DNA of 64,000 nucleotides from Jiella flava (GCF_017349315.1 NZ_JAFMPP010000003.1:124001-188000), one strand, 5' to 3'. Positions 28,415 through 37,557 are shown, counted from the stretch's first letter. A program made the numbers and translations. Notes: generated from the sequence alone by a model not told the origin.

Positions 28415-28981
28415 ATGAATTTCGAAACGCACGATCCCGACAAGATCTACGGCACCACCATCGTCACCGTGCGCAAGGGTGGCAAGGTGGTGATCGCCGG
28501 CGACGGTCAGGTCTCGCTCGGCAACACGATGATCAAGGGCAACGCCCGTAAGGTGCGCCGGATCGGCAAGAACGGCCAGGTGATTGCCGGCTTCGCCGGC
28601 GCGACCGCCGACGCGTTCACCCTGTTGGAGCGGCTCGAGGGAAAGCTCGAGCAATATCCCGACCAGCTGATGCGGGCCTGCGTGGAACTCGCCAAGGATT
28701 GGCGCACCGACCGCTATCTGCGCCGGCTGGAGGCGATGATGATCGTCGCCGACCGTTCGGTGACGCTGACGCTGACCGGTACCGGCGACGTTTTAGAGCC
28801 GGAGGGCGGGCTGATGGCGATCGGTTCGGGCGGCAATTATGCGCTGGCGGCAGCGCGGGCGCTGTCGGATACGGAGTTCGGCGCCGAGGAGATCGCTCGC
28901 CGGGCGATGAAGATCGCCGCCGAGATCTGCATCTATACCAACGACAATCTGGTGGTCGAAAGCCTCGACGAGGCGTCGTGA
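28415..28981 (+). CDS. hslV: ATP-dependent protease subunit HslV (ClpQ)
   Basis: HslV (188 aa) is the proteolytic dodecamer of the HslUV two-component protease. A short propeptide [13 protein letters not shown] precedes the catalytic Thr14 in [20 protein letters not shown], which autoprocessing would expose. Other proteasome-like features are GNARKVRRI and [14 protein letters not shown]. The partner unfoldase hslU is not present nearby, although the two are commonly clustered; the next gene is a convergent autotransporter. hslU must be sought elsewhere in the genome. Confidence 0.95.
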   Translation: MNFETHDPDKIYGTTIVTVRKGGKVVIAGDGQVSLGNTMIKGNARKVRRIGKNGQVIAGFAGATADAFTLLERLEGKLEQYPDQLMRACVELAKDWRTDRYLRRLEAMMIVADRSVTLTLTGTGDVLEPEGGLMAIGSGGNYALAAARALSDTEFGAEEIARRAMKIAAEICIYTNDNLVVESLDEAS

Positions 28982-29029
28982 GCCGCGCCGCACCACGCGG
29001 ATCACAATCAGGCACTGCTGTGAAACGAC

Positions 29030-29064
29030 AGAACCGCGGGCGTTGCTGAGACGCCCGCGGTTCT
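29030..29064. terminator. Strong hairpin between convergent hslV and autotransporter
   Basis: A perfect 14-bp stem, AGAACCGCGGGCGT (29030-29043) and ACGCCCGCGGTTCT (29051-29064), encloses a 7-base loop and is followed by TGGCATTTT. It lies 48 bases after the hslV stop and 53 bases from the stop of the opposing autotransporter gene, so it can serve both as a two-way terminator. Confidence 0.85.
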
Positions 29065-29117
29065 TGGCATTTTGCGACGGCGAGGCGGACGCGGGGCCCG
29101 TCTCGAGAGGGTCAAGC

Positions 29118-32100
29118 CTACCAGTCGAAGCGCAGACCAGCGGTGACGCTGTTGGTCTTTTCGTGGCTGCCGAAGGCGCCCTGGTAGCTGGCATAGAGGC
29201 TGATGTCCTTGCTGGCCTTCAGCTCGGCGGCAACGCTGACCAGCGCGGCATCGCGGTTTCTCGCGGCGCCGACGGTGGTGAAGGAGGCCGTCGACATGCC
29301 GACCAGCGCCGCGTTCACCGAACCGTTGGTGTCGGAGAATTCGTGGCTCCAGCCGACCGTCGCCGAGGGCGTCAGGCTCATGCCGTTCTTCAGCTTGAAT
29401 ATATGCTTGACGCTGACCGCGGCGACCGATTGCAGGCTGCCGAATGTGGCGTCCTTGGTGGAGACGGCGAGGGCGCCGTTTTCCGTGGTGCCGTCGAGGC
29501 TGACACGCACGCCGCGCAGAGCGATGCTCGGCTCGAAGATCGTGCCGCTTTCGTCGAAGTGCAGGCCGGCGCGCAGCTCGCCGCCGTAAGAGGTGGCGTT
29601 GGCCTTGCCGGTCATCGCCTCGCTCGCCCCGGCGATGCCGCGAGCGATCTTGCCATCGGTATAGCCGATGCCGAACTGGCCGTCGACGAAGGCGATGCCG
29701 CTCTGGTAGCTGCCGTAGATCCGGGCCTGCAGCGCGTTGCCGGTGAAGGACGAGCCGCTGTCGAGCTTGGCGTCTTCGTAGACATAGCCGAGCGAGGCGC
29801 CGAGGCGGAAGCCTTCGCCCGCCATGCCGTCGATGCCGACGACGAGGCCGCCGAGCGTCTGGTCGTAGCCTTCGGCGTCGCTCGCCTTGACCGTGCCCTT
29901 CTGGCCGAGGGAGGTGAACCAGAAGTTCATGCCGTGGTGAGTGGCCATGCTGAGGGTCGGGTTGACAACCGCACCGCGGGTTGAAGCCATCGCCCCGTCG
30001 ACTGCGTCACCGCCGAGATACCAGGCATCGCGGTCGACGATCATCGAGTCGGCATAGGCGGTCGGCGCGAGGTCGGAGAGACCCGACGAGATGGCGCCGG
30101 CCGGCAGGGTGTAGAGCGCGTCGTAGAGATCGGCGAGCGAACCGGTGGTGCGGATGCCCGCCTCCGGACGCTCGGCGTCGAGCGCCGCGGCCATGATCTT
30201 GGCGTTGCCGGTCTTGGCATAGCTGGCATAGCTGGTCGGCGTCGCCACGAGGCGAATGGACTTGGCGCCATAGATCGTGTCGAAGCGGGTGCCGTCGGCC
30301 AGGCCGTCCGGCTGGGTGATGCCGGTATAGCTGCCCGTCACGCCGCCATCGGCCGAAACGATCTTGAACTGGCTTCCGATCGCCGGGGTATAGGCGTTGG
30401 TGGCGTTGCCGGTGATGCCGCGCAGCAGCGGCTCCAGCGTACCGTTGGCGCTGTAGACGGCGTTCTTGCCGGTCAACAGCAGACGGCTGTAGTTGCCAGC
30501 GCCCGTTCCGGTGCCGGTGCCGTCGATGTCGAACTCGCTGATCGCGTCCGGTGCCAGCGTCACGGAATTGGAGACGGTCAGGGTGCCTGGGCTGTTGCCC
30601 GGCGCCAACCGGCCGCCGTCGGCGACATTGACCGCACCGCCGATGGTGCCGGTTCCGCGCAGCGTGCCGCCGTCGTTGACGTCGACGTCGGAAACGATCG
30701 AGCCGTTCACCGACAGGATGCCGCCGTTGACGACGGTCTTGCCGGTATAGGTGTCGGTGCCCGCCAGCGTCAGCTTGCCGGTGCCGTCCTTGGTCAGACC
30801 GCCGGTACCGCCGATGTCGTTGCGCCACGTATCGGCGGCGTTATAGCCCCCTTTCGAGGCGTCCATGGTCACCGAGACGTCATTGGCGAAATAGCCATAG
30901 CCGTCGGCGGCGGCGAAGAGGTTGAGCTTGCCCCAGCCGTCATAGGTGTTGCCGCTGATCAACGGATAGTCGTTGCTGAGGGCGGTCGATGCGAGAACTT
31001 CGCGGCGCTGTTCGTCGGTGAGGTAAGGCAGCCGGGTGAGCAGCAGCACCTGCGCCTGAACCGGCACGTCGGCGACGGCCATGCGCTTGGTCGCGCTGGT
31101 CGGCGCGAAGCCGTAGGTCATGCGATAGAGAAAGTCGGCTTTGTTCTGCGCGTAGGTGCCGAACGCCTCGCTGTTGCCATCGCCGCCCTTGGCAACGCAA
31201 TCCTCGACAGTGGCGGTGCCGCAGGCCTTGGCGAGATAGGTCTGCGTCTGCGTGTAGGCCTGATACACCGCATAGGCGTCGGCATTGTTCGGATCGGTCC
31301 AGTCGAGCCGGTTGCCGTTGGCGTCATAGAGCGCGGCGTAGATGTTGGTGGCGGCGATCGCCTCGGCGATCATCCGGCCGCCGATGACGTCCAGCGGCGA
31401 ATGCATGCCCGCCAGGATCCGGTCGTAGCCGAGCTGTGAGGCGCGGGTCAGCTGGCTTTGATATTCCTGCGGCACCAGGAATGCGAGGCCGAGCGAGGCT
31501 GTCCATGCCGAATTGGTGTGGCCGCTGGGCATCGAGCCGTCGGAATAGGGGTTCCAGCTGTTCTTAATCTTCACCAGCTGTGTCGGCACCTCGACGTTCT
31601 GGCCGTTGATGCGGTAGGGGCGTGGCGACGTACCGATGCCCGGGACATATTCGCCGACGCCGAAGGTCGCCGGGGTGAAGTGGCCGGCCTCGTCGAAGGT
31701 GCCGACATCGGGCACGGAGATCGGTTGGCCGCCATTGGCGTCGATCATCGCCTGAGTCACGGTGAAGCCGCGAACCCAGTTCTCGATAGTGCCGTAGCCC
31801 TTCGGGACCTGATAGTGCTGGAAGAAGGTCGGGATGACGAAATCGGCCGTGTCGGCTGCGGTCAGCGCACTGCGATTGGTGTCGGCCCGGTAGTCCTGAT
31901 ACTTCGTGTCATACTGGTGATGCGCGGTAAAATTATCCGGCATGTAGCGGTCGAAGGTCCGTTTCGACGGCTCGGTCGAGGAATTCGCGCGGACGATGTT
32001 TTCGAGGAAGTACATGGCATCGGCGAGCGGCGTTTTCGTGCCGTTTGCGAACGTCTGTGTCCCCCAACTCGCGTCGTTCAGATAATTGATGTCGTTGTCA

Positions 32101-32513
32101 TAGTCTTGCAGCGTCGAGGTCGCGTAGGCGGTCTTGGTGAGGTGGTCGGGAGTGGTGCCGTCAGCTGACGCGCCGGATCCGGTCAGAAACAGCGAGGTCA
32201 GAACGCCAAGCCCGTTGGTGACGCTGTATTTCTGATCGGTGCGATCGTCATGGATCGCCGCGAGCGTTTGGGCATCAGTGCGTCCGTGGGTGATCTCGGC
32301 CGAGAGGTCGAAATTCCGGTCCATCACCGTCGGATCACCTTCAATCAGATTGACGAAGGAATCCATCAGATACGGAAGCTGTGACGGATCCTGCGCGGTT
32401 CGGCCATTCGAAAAGCCGACCGGTGGCGAATTCGGAACCTCCTGGGCGACTGCGGGAACGACGGAAAGCGCGCTACTTAATAGGAGCAGGCCGGCGAGAC
32501 GTTTGAGTGGCAT
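29118..32513 (-). CDS. Autotransporter with PAP2-family acid phosphatase passenger
   Basis: This 1131-residue secreted protein has a signal peptide (MPLKRLAGLLLLSSALSVVPAVAQ), a vanadium-chloroperoxidase/PAP2-like region, a beta-helix linker and a C-terminal barrel. The phosphatase motifs PSGHT (about 328-332) and R-x5-H-x3-D in RILAGMHSPLD (about 365-375) are intact; the K-x6-RP motif is not evident. The autotransporter-associated repeat GTGKLTLAGTDTYTGKTVVNGG lies near 580, and the type V barrel spans about 830-1131, ending in the aromatic LRFDW. Start 32513 follows AGGGGGAA and matches the signal peptide. It would display or release a phosphatase at the cell surface. Confidence 0.9.
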   Translation of the reverse strand: MPLKRLAGLLLLSSALSVVPAVAQEVPNSPPVGFSNGRTAQDPSQLPYLMDSFVNLIEGDPTVMDRNFDLSAEITHGRTDAQTLAAIHDDRTDQKYSVTNGLGVLTSLFLTGSGASADGTTPDHLTKTAYATSTLQDYDNDINYLNDASWGTQTFANGTKTPLADAMYFLENIVRANSSTEPSKRTFDRYMPDNFTAHHQYDTKYQDYRADTNRSALTAADTADFVIPTFFQHYQVPKGYGTIENWVRGFTVTQAMIDANGGQPISVPDVGTFDEAGHFTPATFGVGEYVPGIGTSPRPYRINGQNVEVPTQLVKIKNSWNPYSDGSMPSGHTNSAWTASLGLAFLVPQEYQSQLTRASQLGYDRILAGMHSPLDVIGGRMIAEAIAATNIYAALYDANGNRLDWTDPNNADAYAVYQAYTQTQTYLAKACGTATVEDCVAKGGDGNSEAFGTYAQNKADFLYRMTYGFAPTSATKRMAVADVPVQAQVLLLTRLPYLTDEQRREVLASTALSNDYPLISGNTYDGWGKLNLFAAADGYGYFANDVSVTMDASKGGYNAADTWRNDIGGTGGLTKDGTGKLTLAGTDTYTGKTVVNGGILSVNGSIVSDVDVNDGGTLRGTGTIGGAVNVADGGRLAPGNSPGTLTVSNSVTLAPDAISEFDIDGTGTGTGAGNYSRLLLTGKNAVYSANGTLEPLLRGITGNATNAYTPAIGSQFKIVSADGGVTGSYTGITQPDGLADGTRFDTIYGAKSIRLVATPTSYASYAKTGNAKIMAAALDAERPEAGIRTTGSLADLYDALYTLPAGAISSGLSDLAPTAYADSMIVDRDAWYLGGDAVDGAMASTRGAVVNPTLSMATHHGMNFWFTSLGQKGTVKASDAEGYDQTLGGLVVGIDGMAGEGFRLGASLGYVYEDAKLDSGSSFTGNALQARIYGSYQSGIAFVDGQFGIGYTDGKIARGIAGASEAMTGKANATSYGGELRAGLHFDESGTIFEPSIALRGVRVSLDGTTENGALAVSTKDATFGSLQSVAAVSVKHIFKLKNGMSLTPSATVGWSHEFSDTNGSVNAALVGMSTASFTTVGAARNRDAALVSVAAELKASKDISLYASYQGAFGSHEKTNSVTAGLRFDW

Positions 32514-32992
32514 GGAAATTCCCCCTTGGCTTGATGCGGAACGCGGTCCGTCAGGAATGGCCGCAACAGCCCATGCAGCACGCTCTACGGCGCCGTCGCA
32601 TGGACCGATCCGTCCCAAGATGATCTCAGTGTCGATGGCGCAGGAGCGAGAAAAAGAACCGGCAATATTTTGCCGATAAGTGCCTTTCTGTCGCCACATT
32701 TCTCTAGAATTCAATTATGAAACTAAAATGAACTTATTATAAATTAAAGAACGGGATGGTAGCGCCTAAAAGTCGTAAACCTCTGGAAAATCAAAGCCAA
32801 ATATGATTGTTGTTAATTTTGATTCCGTTCGTTTTTCCGTGGATAGAACCCAAAAGCCCGTTTTTTGCTGAATTTGACGACAAATCGACTCGAAGCCGCG
32901 TTCATTCGCAAACGCGGCGGAAAGATTTGACGTTACGAAACAAATAGTCGTCGTCGTCTGGATAAAACTCTGTTTTCCTTCAGAAGTATCGG
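32514..32992. other. AT-rich intergenic region upstream of the autotransporter
   Basis: This 479-base gap is clearly richer in A/T than the surroundings, especially 32690-32990. It holds a TATAAT hexamer on the minus strand near 32738 and a small CGGCAA-TATT-TTGCCG hairpin near 32661. A 76-codon open frame (32766-32996, minus, TTG start) has AT-ending codons unlike its neighbours and no recognisable family; I do not call it. The region most likely holds the autotransporter promoter and untranslated leader. Confidence 0.5.
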
Positions 32993-34369
32993 TCAAGCGG
33001 CGACGGATACGCTCTCCAGACGCGCCAGTGCCTGCTTCAAGGCGGCGACGCAGTCACCGTCGACGGCGGTGCCGATGTCCGCATCGAGGATCGCCAAGGC
33101 TCTCGACAGCGGCATGGCCGGACGATAGGGGCGGTCGGCGGTCAGCGCGTCGAAAATATCGGCGACGGTGACGATGCGGGTGTCCATGCTGATGTCGGCG
33201 GCGCTCAGGCCATAGGGGTAACCGCGTCCGTCAAGGCGCTCATGATGGCGACCGCCGATTGCCGCCAGTTCCGCAAACGCGGTGATCTGCGACAGAATCG
33301 CTTCGGAATGGACGGGGTGCTGGCGGATTACCGCGAATTCGTCGTCGTCGAGCTTGCCCGGCTTGTCCAAAATGGCATTGGAAACCCCGAGCTTGCCGAT
33401 GTCGTGGAGAAGCGCGGCCCGCCTCAGGCGGCGCCGTTGGGCGGGCGTATAGTCCATTGCCTCGGCGATCATGTCGGTAAAGAGTGCCACCCGTTCGGAA
33501 TGACCGCTGGTATAGGGGCTCTTGGAATCGACCACTTCGGCGAAGGCTTCGGCGATATCGTCGAGATAGTCCTCGTCGACGTCGCGGCGGTCTTCGCCGG
33601 GCTCCAGTGTCAGCACCAGATCGGACAGGTCGTCTTCGCGCAGGGCGGCGGCAAAGTCCGGATCGCCGGTCAGTGCCTCAAAGGCCGCGACCAGGGCCGG
33701 ATCGAACCAGATGCCGGCGCGCGCCTTGAGTTCCCCGAGCGCCGCTTCGAGGCCGCCGATCCGCAGAAAGACATCGGAGACCTGCGCGAGCAGCGCGATG
33801 CGGGAGAACAGCGGGATCGCCTCGCCCGTTAGCCCATTCGGACGCCCGCCGCCGTCGAAATGCTCGTCGAGACTGTGAATGCCGGCGGCCACCGTCTCCG
33901 AGAAGCGCATCTTGCGGGCGATCACCGCGCCGCGCTGACAGCGGGTCTCGATCAACTCCTGGGCGATCTTGCCGCCATTGCACACGATATGGACCAAGGC
34001 GCGAAACCGCTCCGCCAGGCCAGCCTTCAGGCCGGTCTGCTGGAGGATGAAGCGCAGGATATGGGCGAGGCTGTCATCGATCTCCTTAAAGTTTCTTTTA
34101 AAGGAAAGATCGTCGGTCAAATAGAGCTCGCAGATCCGGGCTGCATTCGACGAGCAGCCGAGATCTTTCAAAAGCAGCGTGTAATAGAGGTCGCCGAGCA
34201 CGGTGGGCGCCAAGCCGATCTGCTGACCGATCCGGACGCCGATATAGCAGCAGCGCACACAATGGCCCGCTGGCTGCCCTTCCGTCATGTCGAGGGCTTT
34301 CGACAGCGCCGCCAGAATTTCGGCAAGCCGGAGGGTGGTCTTCGGGGGAACGTTCGGGTGCGCTGTCAT
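32993..34369 (-). CDS. HD-GYP domain protein (probable c-di-GMP phosphodiesterase) with degenerate N-terminal HD-GYP
   Basis: This 458-residue protein has two related halves. The C-terminal half is a full HD-GYP domain: LLHDIGKLGVSN (about 318-329), HHERLDGRGYPYGL (about 374-387) and DIFDALTADRPYR, the metal and substrate residues of c-di-GMP phosphodiesterases. The N-terminal half keeps the shape (HFDGGGRPNGL) but has KDLGCSS in place of HDIGK, so it is probably inactive or regulatory. No TM helices or sensor domain are seen. The ATG at 34369 is preferred over a TTG one codon upstream. Its nearest neighbour downstream is the autotransporter, a possible regulatory link only by position. Confidence 0.85.
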   Translation of the reverse strand: MTAHPNVPPKTTLRLAEILAALSKALDMTEGQPAGHCVRCCYIGVRIGQQIGLAPTVLGDLYYTLLLKDLGCSSNAARICELYLTDDLSFKRNFKEIDDSLAHILRFILQQTGLKAGLAERFRALVHIVCNGGKIAQELIETRCQRGAVIARKMRFSETVAAGIHSLDEHFDGGGRPNGLTGEAIPLFSRIALLAQVSDVFLRIGGLEAALGELKARAGIWFDPALVAAFEALTGDPDFAAALREDDLSDLVLTLEPGEDRRDVDEDYLDDIAEAFAEVVDSKSPYTSGHSERVALFTDMIAEAMDYTPAQRRRLRRAALLHDIGKLGVSNAILDKPGKLDDDEFAVIRQHPVHSEAILSQITAFAELAAIGGRHHERLDGRGYPYGLSAADISMDTRIVTVADIFDALTADRPYRPAMPLSRALAILDADIGTAVDGDCVAALKQALARLESVSVAA

Positions 34370-34702
34370 CAATGCCTCAAAGCTCCGTATGGCCGCGAGG
34401 CGGCAACAGCCTTGATACGGCAGTTGTGGGTAGGAATCGTAAAGGCATGAACGATTTTCTTAGAAATCGTTGGAGATTGTGATTTTTCAGGCATGAACTT
34501 AAAATCGTATCGAGGCCGTCAACGGTCTGACCGCGCGGTCGTGGCGGTTGGTGGCGCGCGGCGGAAATCTCCGGACCGACGATCTGAAAAACGGCATCGC
34601 TTTTCGGTCCGTCCGATGCGTAGACTTCACCCATGCTGAGACCCAGAAGATCAGAGCGGTTTCTCTGCGTTCTGATGGGGCATGGGCGAGGAGGAGACGG
34701 CG
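34370..34702. other. Intergenic region between HD-GYP gene and sugar-acid cluster
   Basis: This 333-base gap holds the divergent 5' regions of the HD-GYP gene (minus) and the aldolase operon (plus). No gene, regulator or clear operator is recognised. The aldolase has a GAGGAGGAGACGG ribosome binding site at its right end. Confidence 0.5.
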
Positions 34703-35494
34703 ATGTTTGCGAACCGGTTGAAGCAGCTTTGGGCGGAGGATCGGCCGGCGGCCAATGGTTGGCTGTCGATCGCCAGTCCCTTCGTGGCTGAGATCATGGC
34801 GGCGCAGGGTTACGACACGCTGACCATCGACGTGCAGCACGGGGCGCTCGACTATTCGGCCATGCTGGTCATGCTGCAGGCGATGCGCGGCTCCCACGTC
34901 ACCCCGCTGGTGCGGGTGCCATGGCGTGAGCCGGGGATCGTGATGAAGGCGCTCGATGCTGGCGCGATGGGGATCATCTGCCCGATGATCAACAACGCCG
35001 TCGAGGCCGCGGAATTTGCCAGCTACATGCGCTATCCGCCCCGCGGGACGCGCAGCTATGGCCCCACCCGCGCGACGGTGGCTTATGGCGGATATGGCCT
35101 TGCGGCCAATGACGAGGTGCTGGCGATCGCGATGATCGAGACCCGCGACGGCGTCGAGAATGTCGAGGCGATCGCTGCGACCGAGGGAATCGACGGGATC
35201 TATATCGGCCCCTCGGACCTCACCCTCGGCACGACGCAGGGGCGCCTGCCGCCGGGCTTCGACCGGGACGAGCCGGAAATCGTCGATCTCATCAAACACG
35301 TGCTGGCGGCCGCGAAGGCGAAGGGCATTCGCGCGGGGTTGCATTGCGGATCGCCCGATTATGCCGCGATGGCGATCAAATGGGGCTTCGATCTCACCAC
35401 GGTGGGTGGCGATACGACGCTGCTCGCCAAGGCCGCCGCCACCGCGGTGGGGCGATGGCGCGAGCTGACCGGAGCAGGATGCATGGCGCGCTAA
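34703..35494 (+). CDS. HpcH/HpaI family aldolase (2-keto-3-deoxy sugar acid or 4-hydroxy-2-oxo acid aldolase)
   Basis: This 263-residue class II, metal-dependent aldolase is of the HpcH/HpaI family, which cleaves 2-keto-3-deoxy sugar acids or related 4-hydroxy-2-oxo acids to pyruvate plus an aldehyde. Key segments are GYDTLTIDVQHGALDY, LVRVPWREPGIVMKALDAGA, GIICPMI and IYIGPSDLTLG. The ATG at 34703 is placed at proper spacing from GAGGAGGAG; an upstream ATG at 34682 would precede that site. The neighbouring lactonase-like and dehydrogenase genes suggest the substrate is a 2-keto-3-deoxy-hexonate such as from L-fucose or L-rhamnose. Confidence 0.85.
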   Translation: MFANRLKQLWAEDRPAANGWLSIASPFVAEIMAAQGYDTLTIDVQHGALDYSAMLVMLQAMRGSHVTPLVRVPWREPGIVMKALDAGAMGIICPMINNAVEAAEFASYMRYPPRGTRSYGPTRATVAYGGYGLAANDEVLAIAMIETRDGVENVEAIAATEGIDGIYIGPSDLTLGTTQGRLPPGFDRDEPEIVDLIKHVLAAAKAKGIRAGLHCGSPDYAAMAIKWGFDLTTVGGDTTLLAKAAATAVGRWRELTGAGCMAR

Positions 35495-35727
35495 GTGTCG
35501 GGCTTTGCCAGTGCGGTTGACCGGCCACGGAGCGGACGGTGTCTGCGTCGGGCGATTGACGTTCTCGCCGAAAGCGGCAGGATGCCGGAGCGAATCGGGC
35601 CGCCTGGCCGAACAGGCCGGCGAATGGGCCGGTTTGCTCTCCCGGACGCTGCTTCGGTGGGCGTCCGGCAACGACAAGCCTGCCCGACGAACGGGCGGTG
35701 CGGAGAAAGACAAGAAAGGGGCGGGAA

Positions 35728-36567
35728 TTGAAGACAATCGACGCCCACCATCATTTCTGGCATCCGGCGCGGGGCGACTATGGCTGGATGCCGCCGGATG
35801 ATCCGGTGCTCGCGCGGCCCTACGGTCCCGCCGATCTGGCGCCGGCGCTTGAGGCCACCGGCATTTCGCGGACGATCCTCGTCCAGGCGGCGCCGACGAC
35901 CCATGAGACCGAATATCTTCTCGGCCTTGCCGACGGCACCGATCACGTCGCTGGCGTGGTTGGCTGGATCGATTTTGAGCGGCCGGAGGAGATCGAGACG
36001 ATCAGACGCCTCGCCGCCCATCCGAAATTTCTCGGCTTGCGTCCGATGATCCAGGACATCGTCGACGATGCCTGGATGCTGCGCGACGATCTCGACTGGG
36101 CGTTCCGCGCCATCTGCGATCTCGATCTGACCTTCGACGCGCTCGGTTTTCCCCGGCATATCGAGCACTTCAACACGCTTTTTGCCCGCTATCCGTCGAT
36201 GAGGGCGGTGCTCGACCATTGTCTGAAGCCGACGATCGCGGACGAGAGCCCGGAATGTTTCGACGAATGGGCGCGGGGCATTGCCCGGCTCGCCAGTGGC
36301 TCGACCGCCTATTGCAAGCTGTCGGGCTTGGTCACCGAGGCGATGGAGAATTGGCGCGATGAGGATCTGGCGTTTTACTCCGATCATGTGCTTGAGGTTT
36401 TCGGCGCCGAGCGGGTGATGTGGGGATCGGACTGGCCGGTTTGCCGGTTGCGCTGCAGTTATGAAGATTGGCACAGGACGGCGCGCCAACTCGTTGACCA
36501 TCTGGGAGAGGCCGAGAAGGCGCAGGTCTTTGGCCGGAGCGCTGAAACCTTCTACCGGCTGGCCTGA
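35728..36567 (+). CDS. Amidohydrolase-2 family protein, probable sugar lactonase
   Basis: This 279-residue TIM-barrel hydrolase belongs to the COG3618-type amidohydrolases, which include L-fuconolactonase and L-rhamnonolactonase-like enzymes. It begins KTIDAHHHFWHPARGDYGW, then has LVQAAPTTHETEYLLGLAD, LDHCLKP and the C-terminal WGSDWPVCRL with the conserved Asp. The start is TTG at 35728 behind AAAGGGGCGGG; this is the only start that leaves the metal-binding HHHFW near the N-terminus. The 233-base gap to the aldolase holds no gene I can support. It is 27 bases before the aldo/keto reductase. Confidence 0.83.
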   Translation: MKTIDAHHHFWHPARGDYGWMPPDDPVLARPYGPADLAPALEATGISRTILVQAAPTTHETEYLLGLADGTDHVAGVVGWIDFERPEEIETIRRLAAHPKFLGLRPMIQDIVDDAWMLRDDLDWAFRAICDLDLTFDALGFPRHIEHFNTLFARYPSMRAVLDHCLKPTIADESPECFDEWARGIARLASGSTAYCKLSGLVTEAMENWRDEDLAFYSDHVLEVFGAERVMWGSDWPVCRLRCSYEDWHRTARQLVDHLGEAEKAQVFGRSAETFYRLA

Positions 36568-36594
36568 CATCGGGACTTGGGAGAGGACACGAAC

Positions 36595-37557
36595 ATGAAA
36601 CGCAATCCGATCGGTACGACCGGCCTGTCTGTCGCCGAGATCTGTTTCGGTGCTTCGGCGCTTGGCGATATGCCGGATACCTACGGCTATGACGTCGATG
36701 CCGCACGCGCGGCCAAGACGATTCAGGCGATCTTCGATGGGCCGTCGAACTTTCTCGACACCTCGCGAATCTATGGTTTCGGCCGCAGCGAGGAGCGGAT
36801 CGGCGCGGTGATCCGCGAGCGCGGGGGTTTGCCTGCCGGCTTCGTCCTGTCGACCAAGCTCGACCGCGATTTCGAGACCGGTCGCTTCGACGGTGACCGG
36901 GTGCGCCAGTCGTTTGAGGACAGCTTGAAAGCGCTCGGCCTCGATCGCATCCCGATGCTGCATCTTCACGATCCCGAATATGCTCGCGACCTTTTTGAGG
37001 TAACGGGCGAGGGCGGCGCGTTCGACGCCTTGTTCCGGCTGAAGGAGGAGGGCTTGGTCGATGCGGTGGGGCTTGCCATGGGGCGCCTCGATCTGATGTT
37101 TCCGCTGTTGCGAGAGCGGCCCTTCGACGTTTTGATCAGCCACAACCGCTACACGCTGCTCAATCGCTCGGCCTCCGCGATGTTCGATTATGCCCATGAC
37201 AAGGGCATCGCGATCCTCAACGCCGCGCCTTATGCCGGCGGCGTCTTGGCCAAGGGCAGCGCGGTGATGAAGCGCGTCACCTATCAGGAGGCGAGTGAGG
37301 CCGATTTGCAGCCGGTGCGCCGGGTTGAGGAGGCTTGCGCCCGTTATGGCGCCGCGCCGGGCGCGGCCGCCCTGCAGTTTTCGATGCGCGATCCGCGGAT
37401 TGCCTCGACGGTCGTTGGTGTCTCCAAGGCCGAACGGGTGGCCGAGACGCTGGACTGGGCGAGCGCCGAGCTTCCCGACGCACTGTGGCAGACGCTGGCC
37501 GAGCTGCCTTTTGCTAGCGACGATCCGGAATCCAATCGGGATTACAAGCCGGGCTGA
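36595..37557 (+). CDS. Aldo/keto reductase (sugar dehydrogenase, L-fucose/D-threo-aldose type)
   Basis: This 320-residue NAD(P)-dependent aldo/keto reductase begins MKRNPIGTTGLSVAEICFGASALGDMP. The catalytic Tyr lies in FLDTSRIYGFGRSEERIG and the Lys in LSTKLDRDF. Such enzymes include D-threo-aldose/L-fucose 1-dehydrogenases that make sugar lactones, which fits the lactonase gene immediately upstream. It ends about 85 bases before a hairpin terminator shared with the convergent peroxiredoxin. Actual substrate not proven. Confidence 0.85.
   Translation: MKRNPIGTTGLSVAEICFGASALGDMPDTYGYDVDAARAAKTIQAIFDGPSNFLDTSRIYGFGRSEERIGAVIRERGGLPAGFVLSTKLDRDFETGRFDGDRVRQSFEDSLKALGLDRIPMLHLHDPEYARDLFEVTGEGGAFDALFRLKEEGLVDAVGLAMGRLDLMFPLLRERPFDVLISHNRYTLLNRSASAMFDYAHDKGIAILNAAPYAGGVLAKGSAVMKRVTYQEASEADLQPVRRVEEACARYGAAPGAAALQFSMRDPRIASTVVGVSKAERVAETLDWASAELPDALWQTLAELPFASDDPESNRDYKPG

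Noticed and set aside
32766-32996. 76-codon minus-strand frame overlapping the HD-GYP stop (TTG start)
   Set aside because: AT-ending codons unlike its neighbours, no ribosome binding site and no family; more likely untranslated leader.
35495-35727. Possible small gene between aldolase and lactonase
   Set aside because: The open frame there lacks a start with a ribosome binding site and runs out of frame into the lactonase gene.
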